A stretch of 64,000 nt of DNA from assembly GCF_020594515.1 (NCBI RefSeq), contig NZ_JAJCTH010000004.1:1-64000 (forward strand). The letters run 5' to 3'. The notes under the pieces are model-generated. The model saw nothing but the letters and a program-made list of their open reading frames with translations, did not search any database and was not told where the DNA came from. Below are positions 56,084-64,000 of this stretch, one piece after another. Both the position numbers and the translations under genes were made by a program. The stretch is from Rhodoferax sp. U2-2l. Its GTDB lineage: Bacteria; Pseudomonadota; Gammaproteobacteria; Burkholderiales; Burkholderiaceae_C. How positions within the stretch are numbered: the first letter of the stretch is position 1; each line of letters begins with the position of its first letter.

Positions 56084-56204
56084 GAGCTTCCTTCTTCCTA
56101 AAATTCATGGCCGACTTAACCCGTCGCCAGCTGCCATGATGCATCGCGTAACGGCATTGTTGTAGTTGCATCTCTCCAAACCAACTGTCGTGAAAAAGGT
56201 GCCC

Positions 56205-58355
56205 ATGAAAACAGTGATCGGTATCAGCCTGGGGGCCAGTTCCCAGAATTTTGAGTTCAACACCACCTTTCTGGGTGAGCCGTTACACGTCAAGCGCCTG
56301 GGCACCGATGGCAGCCTGGCCAAGGCCACCAAACTCCTCAAGAGCTGGGACAAGCGCGCCGACGCCATCGGCCTGGGGGTGTTGAAAGACAGCTACAAGG
56401 CCGGCAGCCACCGCTTCATCGAGAAAGACAGCGCCAAGCTCAAATCGGTGGCGGTCAAGGCGCCGGTCACCATGGGCGGCCCGCTGGGTGACATCTTGCA
56501 GGAATGGGCGCTGCGCCATGCCCAGGTGGCGCTGGGCAACTATTTCAACAACGCGCGGGTGCTGTTTTTCTCGGGCCTGAAAAACTACAAGCTGGCCATG
56601 AGCATGGCCGAGTACACCGACAACCTGAGTTTTGCCGATCCGCTCAACCAGCTGGCGGTACCCAAGCTGTTGACCAGCCTGCAGGCGCTACAGCTGTACG
56701 CCAGCGGCGCTCACTACGTGAAAGACTGGTCACTGCCGGCGGCCCTGTCGAGTGGCCCGGTGAAGGAGTGGACGCGCTTTTTGCTACGCAAAGCCATGCA
56801 AAAAGCCAGCGTCATCGTGGCACCGGTGCATGAGCTCGATGAATTTGGCCTGGAAGAACTGGCCGGCAAAACCATCATCACCTCCACCGTGAGTGATGAG
56901 CGCATGGCCCAACTGCAGGCCAAAGGGGTGCACCTGGTGATCGACGGTGCGCCGGTGATGCACGGCCACAGCCTGGGGCCGGATTTGCTTGACGCCATGA
57001 TCTGCGCCGCCACCGGCAAGGCCCCCGACGAGATTCTTGAGGACGATTACCTGGAAATCATCACCAGCCTGCAACTGGCCCCGCGCCTGGTCTACCCGAA
57101 CGGTTTCAAGCGGGTGAACCGCTTTGCGTTTGTGATTCACCCGCTGTCGCAAGAGTATTTCAAGAAGATCAAACCCATTGATCTGCTGTCCCAGGTGTCG
57201 CCCCCGGTGATGATGAATTCGCTGGAAAAGATCATGGCCTACGCGCCGCCGTTTGTGTATTCCCACGTCAGCGGCATCCAATCGCCCACCGGTGTGGAGG
57301 CCGAGGGCTGGTTGATCTCGGTGGGTGGCACGCCCAAGGAGATCATGCGCCACAGCCCCGAGTTCACCTACCGCCGCCTGCTGGACGCCGCCGCCATGGC
57401 GCAACGGCTGGGCGCGCAGATCATGGGGCTGGGTGCGTTCACCAAAGTGGTGGGCGATGCGGGGGTGACGGTAGCCAAACGCTCGCCGCTGCCCATCACC
57501 ACCGGCAACAGTTACAGCGCCTCGGGCGCACTGTGGGCTGCGCACGACGCCCTGCTGCGGCTCCAGTTGCTGCCCAAACCCAACGGCAAGCAGCGTGTCA
57601 AGTTCAAGGCGATGGTGGTGGGTGCCACCGGCGCGATTGGTTCGGTGTGCGCGCGCCTGATCGCCAAGGTGGCCACCGAGGTCTACCTGGTGTCGCCTGA
57701 AACCGCCAAGCTGCTGGCGCTGAAAGAATCCATCCTGAAGGAGACCCCCGACGCCAGCCTGTTTTTGTCAGCCCGTGCCGACAAGGACATCGCCGACATG
57801 GACATGATCGTCACCGCCACCTCGGGCGCGGGCAAGAAGGTGCTCGACATCATGAAGGTGAAGCCCGGCTGCGTCATCACCGACGTGGCGCGCCCGCTGG
57901 ACCTGCCCGCCAGCGAGGTGGCCAAACGCCCGGATGTGCTGGTGATCGAGTCGGGTGAGATCCAGCTGCCTGGTGAACACATCCAGATGAAAAACATCGG
58001 CCTGCCCAAAGGCGTGGCCTACGCCTGCCTGGCCGAAACGATTGTGCTGGCGCTGGAAGGCCGCTTCGAGAACTTCACCGTGGGCCGCGCCATTGAGTGG
58101 GAAAAAGTGCGCGAGATTTACAAGCTGGGCCTCAAACACGGCATGCAGCTGGCCGCCATCAGCGGTGTGAACGGGCCGTTCAGCGACGACGACATTGCCC
58201 AGGTGCGCGCGCTGGCCCTGGCCGCGCGGGCACAAACCAAAACCGGCGCGCGCACCCGCAACCGAACCAAAGTCACCCCAACGCCTCCCCCCGAGGTCAA
58301 GAAACGCACCCGCGCCCCGAGAAAGCCCGCCCTAGATGCCACATCGCCAATTTGA
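56205..58355 (+). CDS. Large two-part dehydrogenase with C-terminal acyl-ACP reductase-like domain
   Basis: 716 residues from an ATG with AAGGTG upstream. The C-terminal half (about 345-640) resembles fatty-aldehyde-forming acyl-ACP reductases: MGLGAFTKVVGDAGVTVAKR, PITTGNSYSASGALWAAHDA, the dinucleotide-binding VVGATGAIGSVCARLI, and TSGAGKKVLDIMKVKPGCVI. The N-terminal 250 residues, starting with GISLGASSQNFEFNTTFLG, are not familiar to me and may be a regulatory or second enzymatic domain. The last 40 residues are Arg/Lys/Pro/Thr-rich, like the tail of the divergent dehydrogenase. The UbiB gene overlaps its 3' end by 20 bases. Confidence 0.72.
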   Translation: MKTVIGISLGASSQNFEFNTTFLGEPLHVKRLGTDGSLAKATKLLKSWDKRADAIGLGVLKDSYKAGSHRFIEKDSAKLKSVAVKAPVTMGGPLGDILQEWALRHAQVALGNYFNNARVLFFSGLKNYKLAMSMAEYTDNLSFADPLNQLAVPKLLTSLQALQLYASGAHYVKDWSLPAALSSGPVKEWTRFLLRKAMQKASVIVAPVHELDEFGLEELAGKTIITSTVSDERMAQLQAKGVHLVIDGAPVMHGHSLGPDLLDAMICAATGKAPDEILEDDYLEIITSLQLAPRLVYPNGFKRVNRFAFVIHPLSQEYFKKIKPIDLLSQVSPPVMMNSLEKIMAYAPPFVYSHVSGIQSPTGVEAEGWLISVGGTPKEIMRHSPEFTYRRLLDAAAMAQRLGAQIMGLGAFTKVVGDAGVTVAKRSPLPITTGNSYSASGALWAAHDALLRLQLLPKPNGKQRVKFKAMVVGATGAIGSVCARLIAKVATEVYLVSPETAKLLALKESILKETPDASLFLSARADKDIADMDMIVTATSGAGKKVLDIMKVKPGCVITDVARPLDLPASEVAKRPDVLVIESGEIQLPGEHIQMKNIGLPKGVAYACLAETIVLALEGRFENFTVGRAIEWEKVREIYKLGLKHGMQLAAISGVNGPFSDDDIAQVRALALAARAQTKTGARTRNRTKVTPTPPPEVKKRTRAPRKPALDATSPI

Positions 58356-59658
58356 ATCCAAAGGTGTTGCCGTTCCCAGCGGCCGTTTGTCGCGGCTGGC
58401 GCGGTTTGGCGGCATGGCCGGGGGCATTGTCGGGGGCATGTTGCTGGACGGCGCCAAACAGCTGGCCCAGGGCAAACGCCCCAGCGTGAGTGACCTGCTG
58501 CTCACGCCCGCCAACGCCCTCAAGGTCACCCACCAGTTGGCGCAGTTGCGCGGCGCGGCCATGAAGGTGGGGCAACTGATGTCGATGGACGCGGGCGAGA
58601 TGCTGCCGCCCGAGATGGCCGAGATTCTGGGCCGCCTGCGATCGGACGCACAACACATGCCGCGCAGCCAGCTGCAGGCGGCGCTCAACGCCCATTGGGG
58701 TGTCGGCTGGCCCGCGCGTTTTGCCGAGTTTTCTTATCAGCCGGTGGCGGCCGCCTCCATCGGCCAGGTGCACCGCGCCCAAACCAAGGACGGGCGCGAC
58801 CTGGCCATCAAGATCCAGTACCCCGGCGTGCGCCACAGCATCGACAGCGATGTGAACAACGTGGCCTCACTCATGCGCCTGTCCGGCGTGTTGCCCAAAA
58901 CACTGAACATTGCGCCGATGCTGGCCGAGGCCAAGCGCGAGCTGCACCAGGAGGCCAACTACCAACAGGAAGGCCAGTACCTGAAACGCTTTGCTGAACT
59001 GCTGGCCGACGCCCCCGAGTTTCTGGTGCCCAAGTTACATGCCGACCTGACCACCCAGAGTGTGCTGGCCATGGACTATGTGGAGGGTGTGCCGGTGGAG
59101 TCGCTGGTGGACGCGCCCCAAGCTGAGCGTGACCGGCTCATGACGCTGCTGGTGGGCCTGTTGTTTCGCGAGCTGTTCGAGTTCCGCCTGATGCAGACCG
59201 ACCCCAACTTTGCCAACTACCGCTACAGCCCCAGCACGCGCCAACTGGTGCTGCTGGACTTTGGCGCCACGCGCGAGTTTCCGCCCGAGATGCCGCCGCA
59301 ATACCGCCGCCTGATGAACGTGGGCCTGGCCAGTGACCGGGCTGGTGCACGCCAAGCCATGATTGACATCGGCTTCTTCACCGAGGCCACGCCCGAGCAC
59401 TACCAGAACGCGGTGATGGACATGTTTGAGCTGTCGCTGGAGCCGCTGCGCGAGGACGTGCCGTTTGACTTTGGCGACACCGACATCGCGCTGCGCCTGC
59501 GCGACGGCGGTATGGCGATTGGCCAGGAGCGCAGCTTCTGGCACATCCCGCCGATGGACACGTTGTTCTTGCAGCGCAAGTTTGGCGGCATCTACATGCT
59601 GGCCAGCCGCCTCAAAGCACGGGTGAATGTGCGCGCGCTGATGCAGCCTTACCTTTAA
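58336..59658 (+). CDS. ABC1/UbiB/AarF-family atypical kinase
   Basis: 440 residues with the family hallmarks: KVGQ at 77-80 in the N-terminal KxGQ helix, the Ala-rich loop AAASIGQVH at 138-146, IKIQYPGV near 158, ANYQQEGQYL, MDYVEGVPVESL, QTDPNFANYRY and LLDFGATREF (metal-binding Asp). Members support isoprenoid-quinone or lipid metabolism by a chaperone-like ATPase function. It overlaps the upstream reductase gene, so they are translationally coupled; this argues for a lipid-related role beside the reductase rather than the housekeeping UbiB. Its stop overlaps that of hyi. Confidence 0.9.
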   Translation: MPHRQFESKGVAVPSGRLSRLARFGGMAGGIVGGMLLDGAKQLAQGKRPSVSDLLLTPANALKVTHQLAQLRGAAMKVGQLMSMDAGEMLPPEMAEILGRLRSDAQHMPRSQLQAALNAHWGVGWPARFAEFSYQPVAAASIGQVHRAQTKDGRDLAIKIQYPGVRHSIDSDVNNVASLMRLSGVLPKTLNIAPMLAEAKRELHQEANYQQEGQYLKRFAELLADAPEFLVPKLHADLTTQSVLAMDYVEGVPVESLVDAPQAERDRLMTLLVGLLFRELFEFRLMQTDPNFANYRYSPSTRQLVLLDFGATREFPPEMPPQYRRLMNVGLASDRAGARQAMIDIGFFTEATPEHYQNAVMDMFELSLEPLREDVPFDFGDTDIALRLRDGGMAIGQERSFWHIPPMDTLFLQRKFGGIYMLASRLKARVNVRALMQPYL

Positions 59659-60500
59659 CCTAAAACAGTGTCTGTCAGGCCGGGCCGCGACCCGGCATCC
59701 ATGGCTTTGGACGGCATGAATGACGGATTGAGCGCCTGCAGCCAGCCCAAACCGGCTTCGGTCTGGGTGGCAGGGTGGTATTCGCAGCCAATCCAGCCGG
59801 TGTAGCCGATGGCGTCCAGGTGCTTGAACAAAAAGTGGAAATTGATCTCGCCAGTGCCCGGTTCGTGGCGGCCCGGGTTGTCACCCAGCTGCATGTGGCC
59901 GATGCGCGGCAGGTACTGCGTCATCGTCGCGGCCAGTTCGCCCTGCATGCGCTGGGCATGGTAAATGTCGTACTGCAACAAGGCGTTGTCGGCACCCACC
60001 TCGTCCAGAATGGCCATGGCCTGGGCCGGGCGGTTCACATAAAACCCCGGCATGTCATAGCAGTTGATGGGCTCCAACAGCAGGTTCAGCCCGGCGGCCT
60101 GGAACTCGGCAGCGGCGTAACGCAGGTTGGCCACCAGCGTCTGGTGCAGCAGCGCATCCTCGACACCAGCAGGCGCCTTGCCCGCCATGCAGTGGATCTG
60201 GCGCACCCCCAGCGCCTCGGCGTAGCGGATGCCGTGTGCCACCGCTGCGCGAAAGTCGTCGGTGCGCCCCGGCAGACAAGCCAGGCCGCGTTCACCGGCC
60301 TCCCAGTGGCCGCCGGGCAGGTTGAACAACACCAGTTGCAGGCCGCAGTCGTCCAGCCGCGCCTTGAGTTCGGCCGCCGGCCAGGGGTAGGGAAACAAAA
60401 ACTCCACCGCGGTAAATCCGGCGCGCGCGGCACGCTCGAAGCGCTCCAGAAACGGCACCTCGGTGAATAAAAACGTCAGATTGGCGGCAAAGCGGGGCAT
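59655..60500 (-). CDS. hyi: Hydroxypyruvate isomerase family protein
   Basis: 281-residue TIM barrel of the xylose isomerase-like/Hyi class. AANLTFLFTEVPFLERFERA, AGFTAVEFLFPYPW, LLEPINCYDMPGFYV, QYDIYHAQRMQGEL and WIGCEYHPATQTEAGLGWL contain the conserved Glu, Asp, His and Glu metal and catalytic residues. It interconverts hydroxypyruvate and tartronate semialdehyde, but some relatives (OtnI) act on four-carbon sugars. No glyoxylate carboligase or reductase genes adjoin it. Its stop overlaps that of the convergent UbiB-family gene by four bases. Confidence 0.88.
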   Translation of the reverse strand: MPRFAANLTFLFTEVPFLERFERAARAGFTAVEFLFPYPWPAAELKARLDDCGLQLVLFNLPGGHWEAGERGLACLPGRTDDFRAAVAHGIRYAEALGVRQIHCMAGKAPAGVEDALLHQTLVANLRYAAAEFQAAGLNLLLEPINCYDMPGFYVNRPAQAMAILDEVGADNALLQYDIYHAQRMQGELAATMTQYLPRIGHMQLGDNPGRHEPGTGEINFHFLFKHLDAIGYTGWIGCEYHPATQTEAGLGWLQALNPSFMPSKAMDAGSRPGLTDTVLG

Positions 60501-60615
60501 GGTGATCTCCTGGGCGCCGAGGGTAACGGATGTCGGATGGGCGGCTGGCGTCCTGCGGCGGTCAGGTCATGGCCCGCCATGACAACAACGTGTCAGCTTT
60601 GGGGTGGGTTTGCTG

Positions 60616-63474
60616 TCATGCAGGTGAGCGCTCCGCCAGCGTGCCCAGCCATGCCGCCAACCAGTCGTGGTGGTGTTGTGGCCGGTGAAAGTGGTAACCC
60701 TGAAACCGGGTGCAGCCCCGGCTTTTGAGGAATTCAAATTGCGCCGCCGTCTCCACGCCTTCAGCCACCACATTCAGATGCAGGTGGCGCGACATGGCCA
60801 GAATGGTCTCGACCAGCGCCACATCGTTCGGGTCGTCGGGCACGTCCTGGACAAAACTCTTGTCGATCTTGAGCTCGTAGAGCGGCAGGCGCTTCAGGTA
60901 CGACAGCGACGAATAACCGGTGCCAAAGTCGTCGATCGAGAAGCGGATGCCCAAATCCGCCAGCTCGGCCATGCGGCCCATGGTCTCGGTCAGGTGCTCC
61001 ACCAGCAGGCCTTCGGTGATCTCCAAGGTCAGGTGCGTCGGGTCGGCGCCGGTGGTGCTGAGGATGTCGCGGATGCGGGCCACAAAGTTGGCTTGCGCAA
61101 ACTGCAGCGGGCTGACATTGACGGCGATGTGCAGGCTGTGCCCGCGCGCGTCCAGCCGGGCAATCACCGCGCAGGCCTGCTGCAGCACCCAGTCACCCAG
61201 CGGCAGGATCAGGCGCGACGCTTCGGCCAGCGGGATGAAGGTGGCCGGTGCCACCAGCCCGCGGGTGGGGTGGCGCCAGCGCACCAGCGCCTCGGCACCT
61301 GTCACCCGGCCCTGGGCGTCCACCTGCGACTGCAGGTGCAGCTCAAACGCCTGCTGCGCCACGGCTTCACGCAACTCTTGCTCCAGCGCGTAACGCTGGG
61401 TCACGCTGTGCTGCATGTCGGCCTGGAAGAACGAGATCGCGTTGCGGCCACTTTCCTTGGCGCGGTACATGGCGATGTCGGCCTCGCGCATCAGGTCATC
61501 CACCGACTCGTCACCTTTGGGGAACAAGGTGACGCCCATGCTGGCCGCGGTGTGGTAGCTGGTGCCGTCGATGAGCATCGGGGCCTCGAGTGCCAGGCGG
61601 ATCTTGTCGGCCACGGCGCGCGCCAACGTGGCGGCGCCGTCGGCCTCCGCCCCCAGCGCGGGCAGCAGCACCACAAATTCGTCGCCCCCCAGGCGGGCCA
61701 CGGTGTCTTCCTGGCGCAGGTAAAACTGCAGGCGGCTGGCCACTTCTTTCAGCACGGCATCGCCCAGTGCGTGGCCATACACGTCGTTGATCTGTTTGAA
61801 ATGGTCCAGATCCACAAACATCAGCGCGCCAAACCGTTGGCAGCGCCGCGCTGCCGCCGTGGCCTGGTTGAGCCGGTCCTGGAACAGCGCCCGGTTGGGC
61901 AGGCCGGAGAGCGCGTCGTGGTAGGCCAGATGCTTCACCTGGGCCTCGGCCTGCTTGACCTGGGTGAGGTCCAGACAGTGCCCGATATACCCCAGAAACC
62001 GGCCCGCGCTGTCAAAACGCGGGCTGCCCTGGTCCAGAATCCAGCGGTGCTCGCCACTAGCGTGGCGCAGGCGGTATTCCATGGCGAACGATTCGCGCGC
62101 GTCAAACGCAGCCACATAGGTGGCCATACAGCGTGCCAGTTCCTGCGGATGCACCCCTTCCAACCAGCCGTCGCCCAGCTCCTGCGCCAGCGTGCGGCCG
62201 GTGAAGCGCAGCCACACGCTGTTGAAATAGTCACACTTCTTGTCCAACCCGGCGGTCCAGATCAGCGCCTGGCCGTTGTCGGCCAGGCTGCGAAAATGTT
62301 GCTCGCTGTCGGCCAGCGCGCGGCGCATGCGGTAGGACTCGGTGACGTCCTGAAACACCAGCACCACGCCTTCAATGACACCGTGGGCGTTGCGGATGGG
62401 TGCGGCCGAGTCGGCCACGTCACGCCGGGTGCCGTCGCGCGCCACCAGCACCGTGTGGTTGGCCAGGCCCAGCACCGTGCCCTCCAGCAGCACCCGTTTC
62501 ACCGGGATCTCGGCAGGCAGGCCGGTAAGGGCGCTCTCGATCACAAACACATCGGAGATCGCCAGCCCGCGCGCCTGCGCCAGCGTCCAGCCGGTGAAAC
62601 GCTCGGCGGCCGGATTCATCAGCGTGATGCGGGCCCGGGTGTCGGTGGCAATCAGCCCGTCACCAATCGACTGCAGGGTGGTAGCCATGCGCTGCTCACT
62701 GGTCACCAGCGCCTGCTGGGCGTCTTCGATGGCTTGGGCCATGGCGTTGAAGTCTCGCGCCAGCATGGCAATCTCCTGCGGGCCCTGCACGGCGGCACGG
62801 CTGCCCAGTTGCCCCTGTTGCAGCCGCCCGGCGGCGTCGGCCAGGGTTTGCAGTGGCCGGCTCACAAAGCGGTGCAACAGCGCGCCCACCGCCAGCAGCA
62901 CCAGCAGGGCGGTGATCAGGCCGGGCAGGCGCAACAGCAGGGCGCTGTAGCGGGCCTCGACCCAGGCGTCGTGCAGGTCCATCTGGAGGAACACCGCGCC
63001 TCGGCGCAAGCTGCGCACCTCGTTGCTGGCGGCAGGCAGCTCAAATGGCTGCAGGCCAGTGATGCGCAGGCCATCGTCCGAACTACGCAGCTGCGGCAAG
63101 CGCCCGCCAAGCACTTGCAGCCGCCAGACGTCGTCAAATTCGGGCAGCACGGTTCTGGCGGGCAGGCCGGTCCAGGCCTTGCGCTGCGACATCACCACCT
63201 GGCCCTGTTCGTCCAGAATCAGCGCCACCGCCACACGCGGGTCGGCGCTGAGCTGGCCCAGGTCAGACGCCACCAGCGTGGGGCTGGTCTGCAGGCCCTG
63301 CTCGGCCATGCGCGCCAGATGCGAAACCTGTTCCAGCAGGTCCTGGCGCGCCGTCTGTTTCAGGCTGTCCTGGCGGGTGCTCAGGCTGTTCCAGGTGGCC
63401 ATGGTGGTGAAGATCAGCAGCACCACCGCCAAGCCCAGGGGCAGCGACCATTTCAGACTCGGGGGGCGGGGCAT
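60616..63474 (-). CDS. Membrane sensor with PAS-PAS-GGDEF-EAL domains (c-di-GMP enzyme)
   Basis: 952 residues: membrane helices near 8-28 and 180-200 flank a periplasmic sensor of about 150 residues, then a HAMP-like linker, two PAS domains (about 265-380 and 390-505), GGDEF (about 515-680) and EAL (about 690-945). GGDEF has an intact GGDEF signature and EAL has EAL and DDFGTGYSSL intact, so both synthesis and breakdown of c-di-GMP are possible. The last EAL motif reads QGYHFHRPQ. It begins 12 bases after the upstream binding-protein gene, so a shared sensor role is likely. Confidence 0.95.
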   Translation of the reverse strand: MPRPPSLKWSLPLGLAVVLLIFTTMATWNSLSTRQDSLKQTARQDLLEQVSHLARMAEQGLQTSPTLVASDLGQLSADPRVAVALILDEQGQVVMSQRKAWTGLPARTVLPEFDDVWRLQVLGGRLPQLRSSDDGLRITGLQPFELPAASNEVRSLRRGAVFLQMDLHDAWVEARYSALLLRLPGLITALLVLLAVGALLHRFVSRPLQTLADAAGRLQQGQLGSRAAVQGPQEIAMLARDFNAMAQAIEDAQQALVTSEQRMATTLQSIGDGLIATDTRARITLMNPAAERFTGWTLAQARGLAISDVFVIESALTGLPAEIPVKRVLLEGTVLGLANHTVLVARDGTRRDVADSAAPIRNAHGVIEGVVLVFQDVTESYRMRRALADSEQHFRSLADNGQALIWTAGLDKKCDYFNSVWLRFTGRTLAQELGDGWLEGVHPQELARCMATYVAAFDARESFAMEYRLRHASGEHRWILDQGSPRFDSAGRFLGYIGHCLDLTQVKQAEAQVKHLAYHDALSGLPNRALFQDRLNQATAAARRCQRFGALMFVDLDHFKQINDVYGHALGDAVLKEVASRLQFYLRQEDTVARLGGDEFVVLLPALGAEADGAATLARAVADKIRLALEAPMLIDGTSYHTAASMGVTLFPKGDESVDDLMREADIAMYRAKESGRNAISFFQADMQHSVTQRYALEQELREAVAQQAFELHLQSQVDAQGRVTGAEALVRWRHPTRGLVAPATFIPLAEASRLILPLGDWVLQQACAVIARLDARGHSLHIAVNVSPLQFAQANFVARIRDILSTTGADPTHLTLEITEGLLVEHLTETMGRMAELADLGIRFSIDDFGTGYSSLSYLKRLPLYELKIDKSFVQDVPDDPNDVALVETILAMSRHLHLNVVAEGVETAAQFEFLKSRGCTRFQGYHFHRPQHHHDWLAAWLGTLAERSPA

Positions 63475-63486
63475 CGGGTTCTCCAG

Positions 63487-64000
63487 TCAGGCAGCGGGTA
63501 AATACCGGGCATCGGTCAGCGTGTCCAGGCGGGGGCGGGTGGTGAGCAGACGCGAGCGCAGCATCAGGTCAGCCACCCCCTGCGCCATCGGGCGCAAGCC
63601 GGGCGACGTGCCCCCCAGCAAGCGGTGGTTGTCGGCCAGGGTCATCATGTGCACCCCTTGCAGGGCGGCCAGCAACTCGCCCGCACTGATGCCCAGGGCT
63701 GGCGACATCAGCTCAGCGCTTTGTTGGGGTGACTTCTGCAACCGCTCCAGCGCCTGGAAATACCCGGCCAGCAGTTGCCTGAACTGCCCTGGCGAGTCCG
63801 CCAGGGCCTGTGAACGGGCGGCCAGCACGTCCACAATGACGCCCGGAAAACGGCGGCTGTCCAACAGCCGCACCGCCCCCAGCCGGGCCAGCTGCGTGGC
63901 AAACGGCTCAAAACTGACCACCGCATCGACGTCGCCACTGGCATAACTGCTGACCTGCGGCGCCCCGGCCAGCGGCACCTTGACCACGTCTTGCGGGCGC
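63487..64000 (-). CDS. Periplasmic substrate-binding protein, ABC/NMT1-like (partial)
   Basis: The C-terminal part is present; the 5' end lies beyond the window. The visible residues include SSYASGDVDAVVSFEPFA and ARLGAVRLLDSRRFPGVIVD, typical of aliphatic sulfonate/nitrate/thiamine-precursor binding proteins (SsuA/NrtA/NMT1). No permease or ATPase gene follows; a c-di-GMP sensor gene lies 12 bases downstream. The ligand cannot be named. Confidence 0.72.
   Translation of the reverse strand, partial: RPQDVVKVPLAGAPQVSSYASGDVDAVVSFEPFATQLARLGAVRLLDSRRFPGVIVDVLAARSQALADSPGQFRQLLAGYFQALERLQKSPQQSAELMSPALGISAGELLAALQGVHMMTLADNHRLLGGTSPGLRPMAQGVADLMLRSRLLTTRPRLDTLTDARYLPAA

Noticed and set aside
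60667-63501. Open frame of 944 codons on the plus strand opposite the GGDEF-EAL gene
   Set aside because: High GC3 makes the complementary frame stop-free; the translation is His/Gln/Arg-rich with no family match, and the opposite gene is a clear multidomain protein.

Overview
The window is chromosomal DNA from a GC-rich betaproteobacterium, most likely a member of the Comamonadaceae (Rhodoferax/Polaromonas-like). This placement rests on protein content (lptD-surA-ksgA, AmgK/MurU muropeptide recycling, ornithine-lipid acyltransferases, tripartite tricarboxylate transporters, PEP-CTERM protein) and strong GC3 bias; no rRNA or tRNA was seen, so it is an inference. Genes fill about 93% of the sequence, as short operons on both strands.

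1-10.4 kb: class A penicillin-binding protein whose 5' end abuts a decayed IS30-family transposase, an AsmA-family protein, an SLAC1/TDT transporter, glgC, gapA and an Old Yellow Enzyme. 10.4-24 kb: a region with a clear phosphate-starvation theme. A phoX-olsA (plsC-like) operon is preceded by a PHO-box-like site. The convergent olsB has four 11-bp PHO-type units in front of it, and ppk-sixA has a third candidate box, opposite ppx. Between them lie a SigZ-like sigma factor translationally coupled to a CDF metal exporter, a YraQ/ArsP-type permease with a thioredoxin-like partner, and a chemoreceptor.

24-36 kb: a PEP-CTERM protein and LuxR regulator, greB, a CIA30-like protein, murU, pepP, a PuuA-like ligase, an iminopeptidase and small secreted proteins. 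Two genes here look broken: one has an in-frame amber codon, and an SPFH/virion-core-like gene has a frameshift explained by a 16-nt deletion between short direct repeats. 36-46.5 kb: maeB, a secreted barnase-type RNase with its barstar inhibitor, the lptD-surA-ksgA operon, amgK and rsmE.

46.5-54.2 kb: an iclR-dgoK-dgoA-tctC-tctB-tctA-lactonase operon with a divergent SDR gene, apparently for uptake and breakdown of galactonate or a related sugar acid; no sugar-acid dehydratase is present. The iclR/SDR intergenic region has three repeats that look like operator sites. 54.2-54.7 kb: the largest unexplained gene-free stretch. It holds two related, divergently oriented long hairpin elements. Their internal boxes are conserved, while their stems differ in sequence but stay base-paired. 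54.7-60.5 kb: an iron-type alcohol dehydrogenase opposite an acyl-ACP-reductase-like protein that overlaps a UbiB/ABC1 kinase gene, then hyi. 60.6-64 kb: a GGDEF-EAL protein downstream of a truncated substrate-binding protein.
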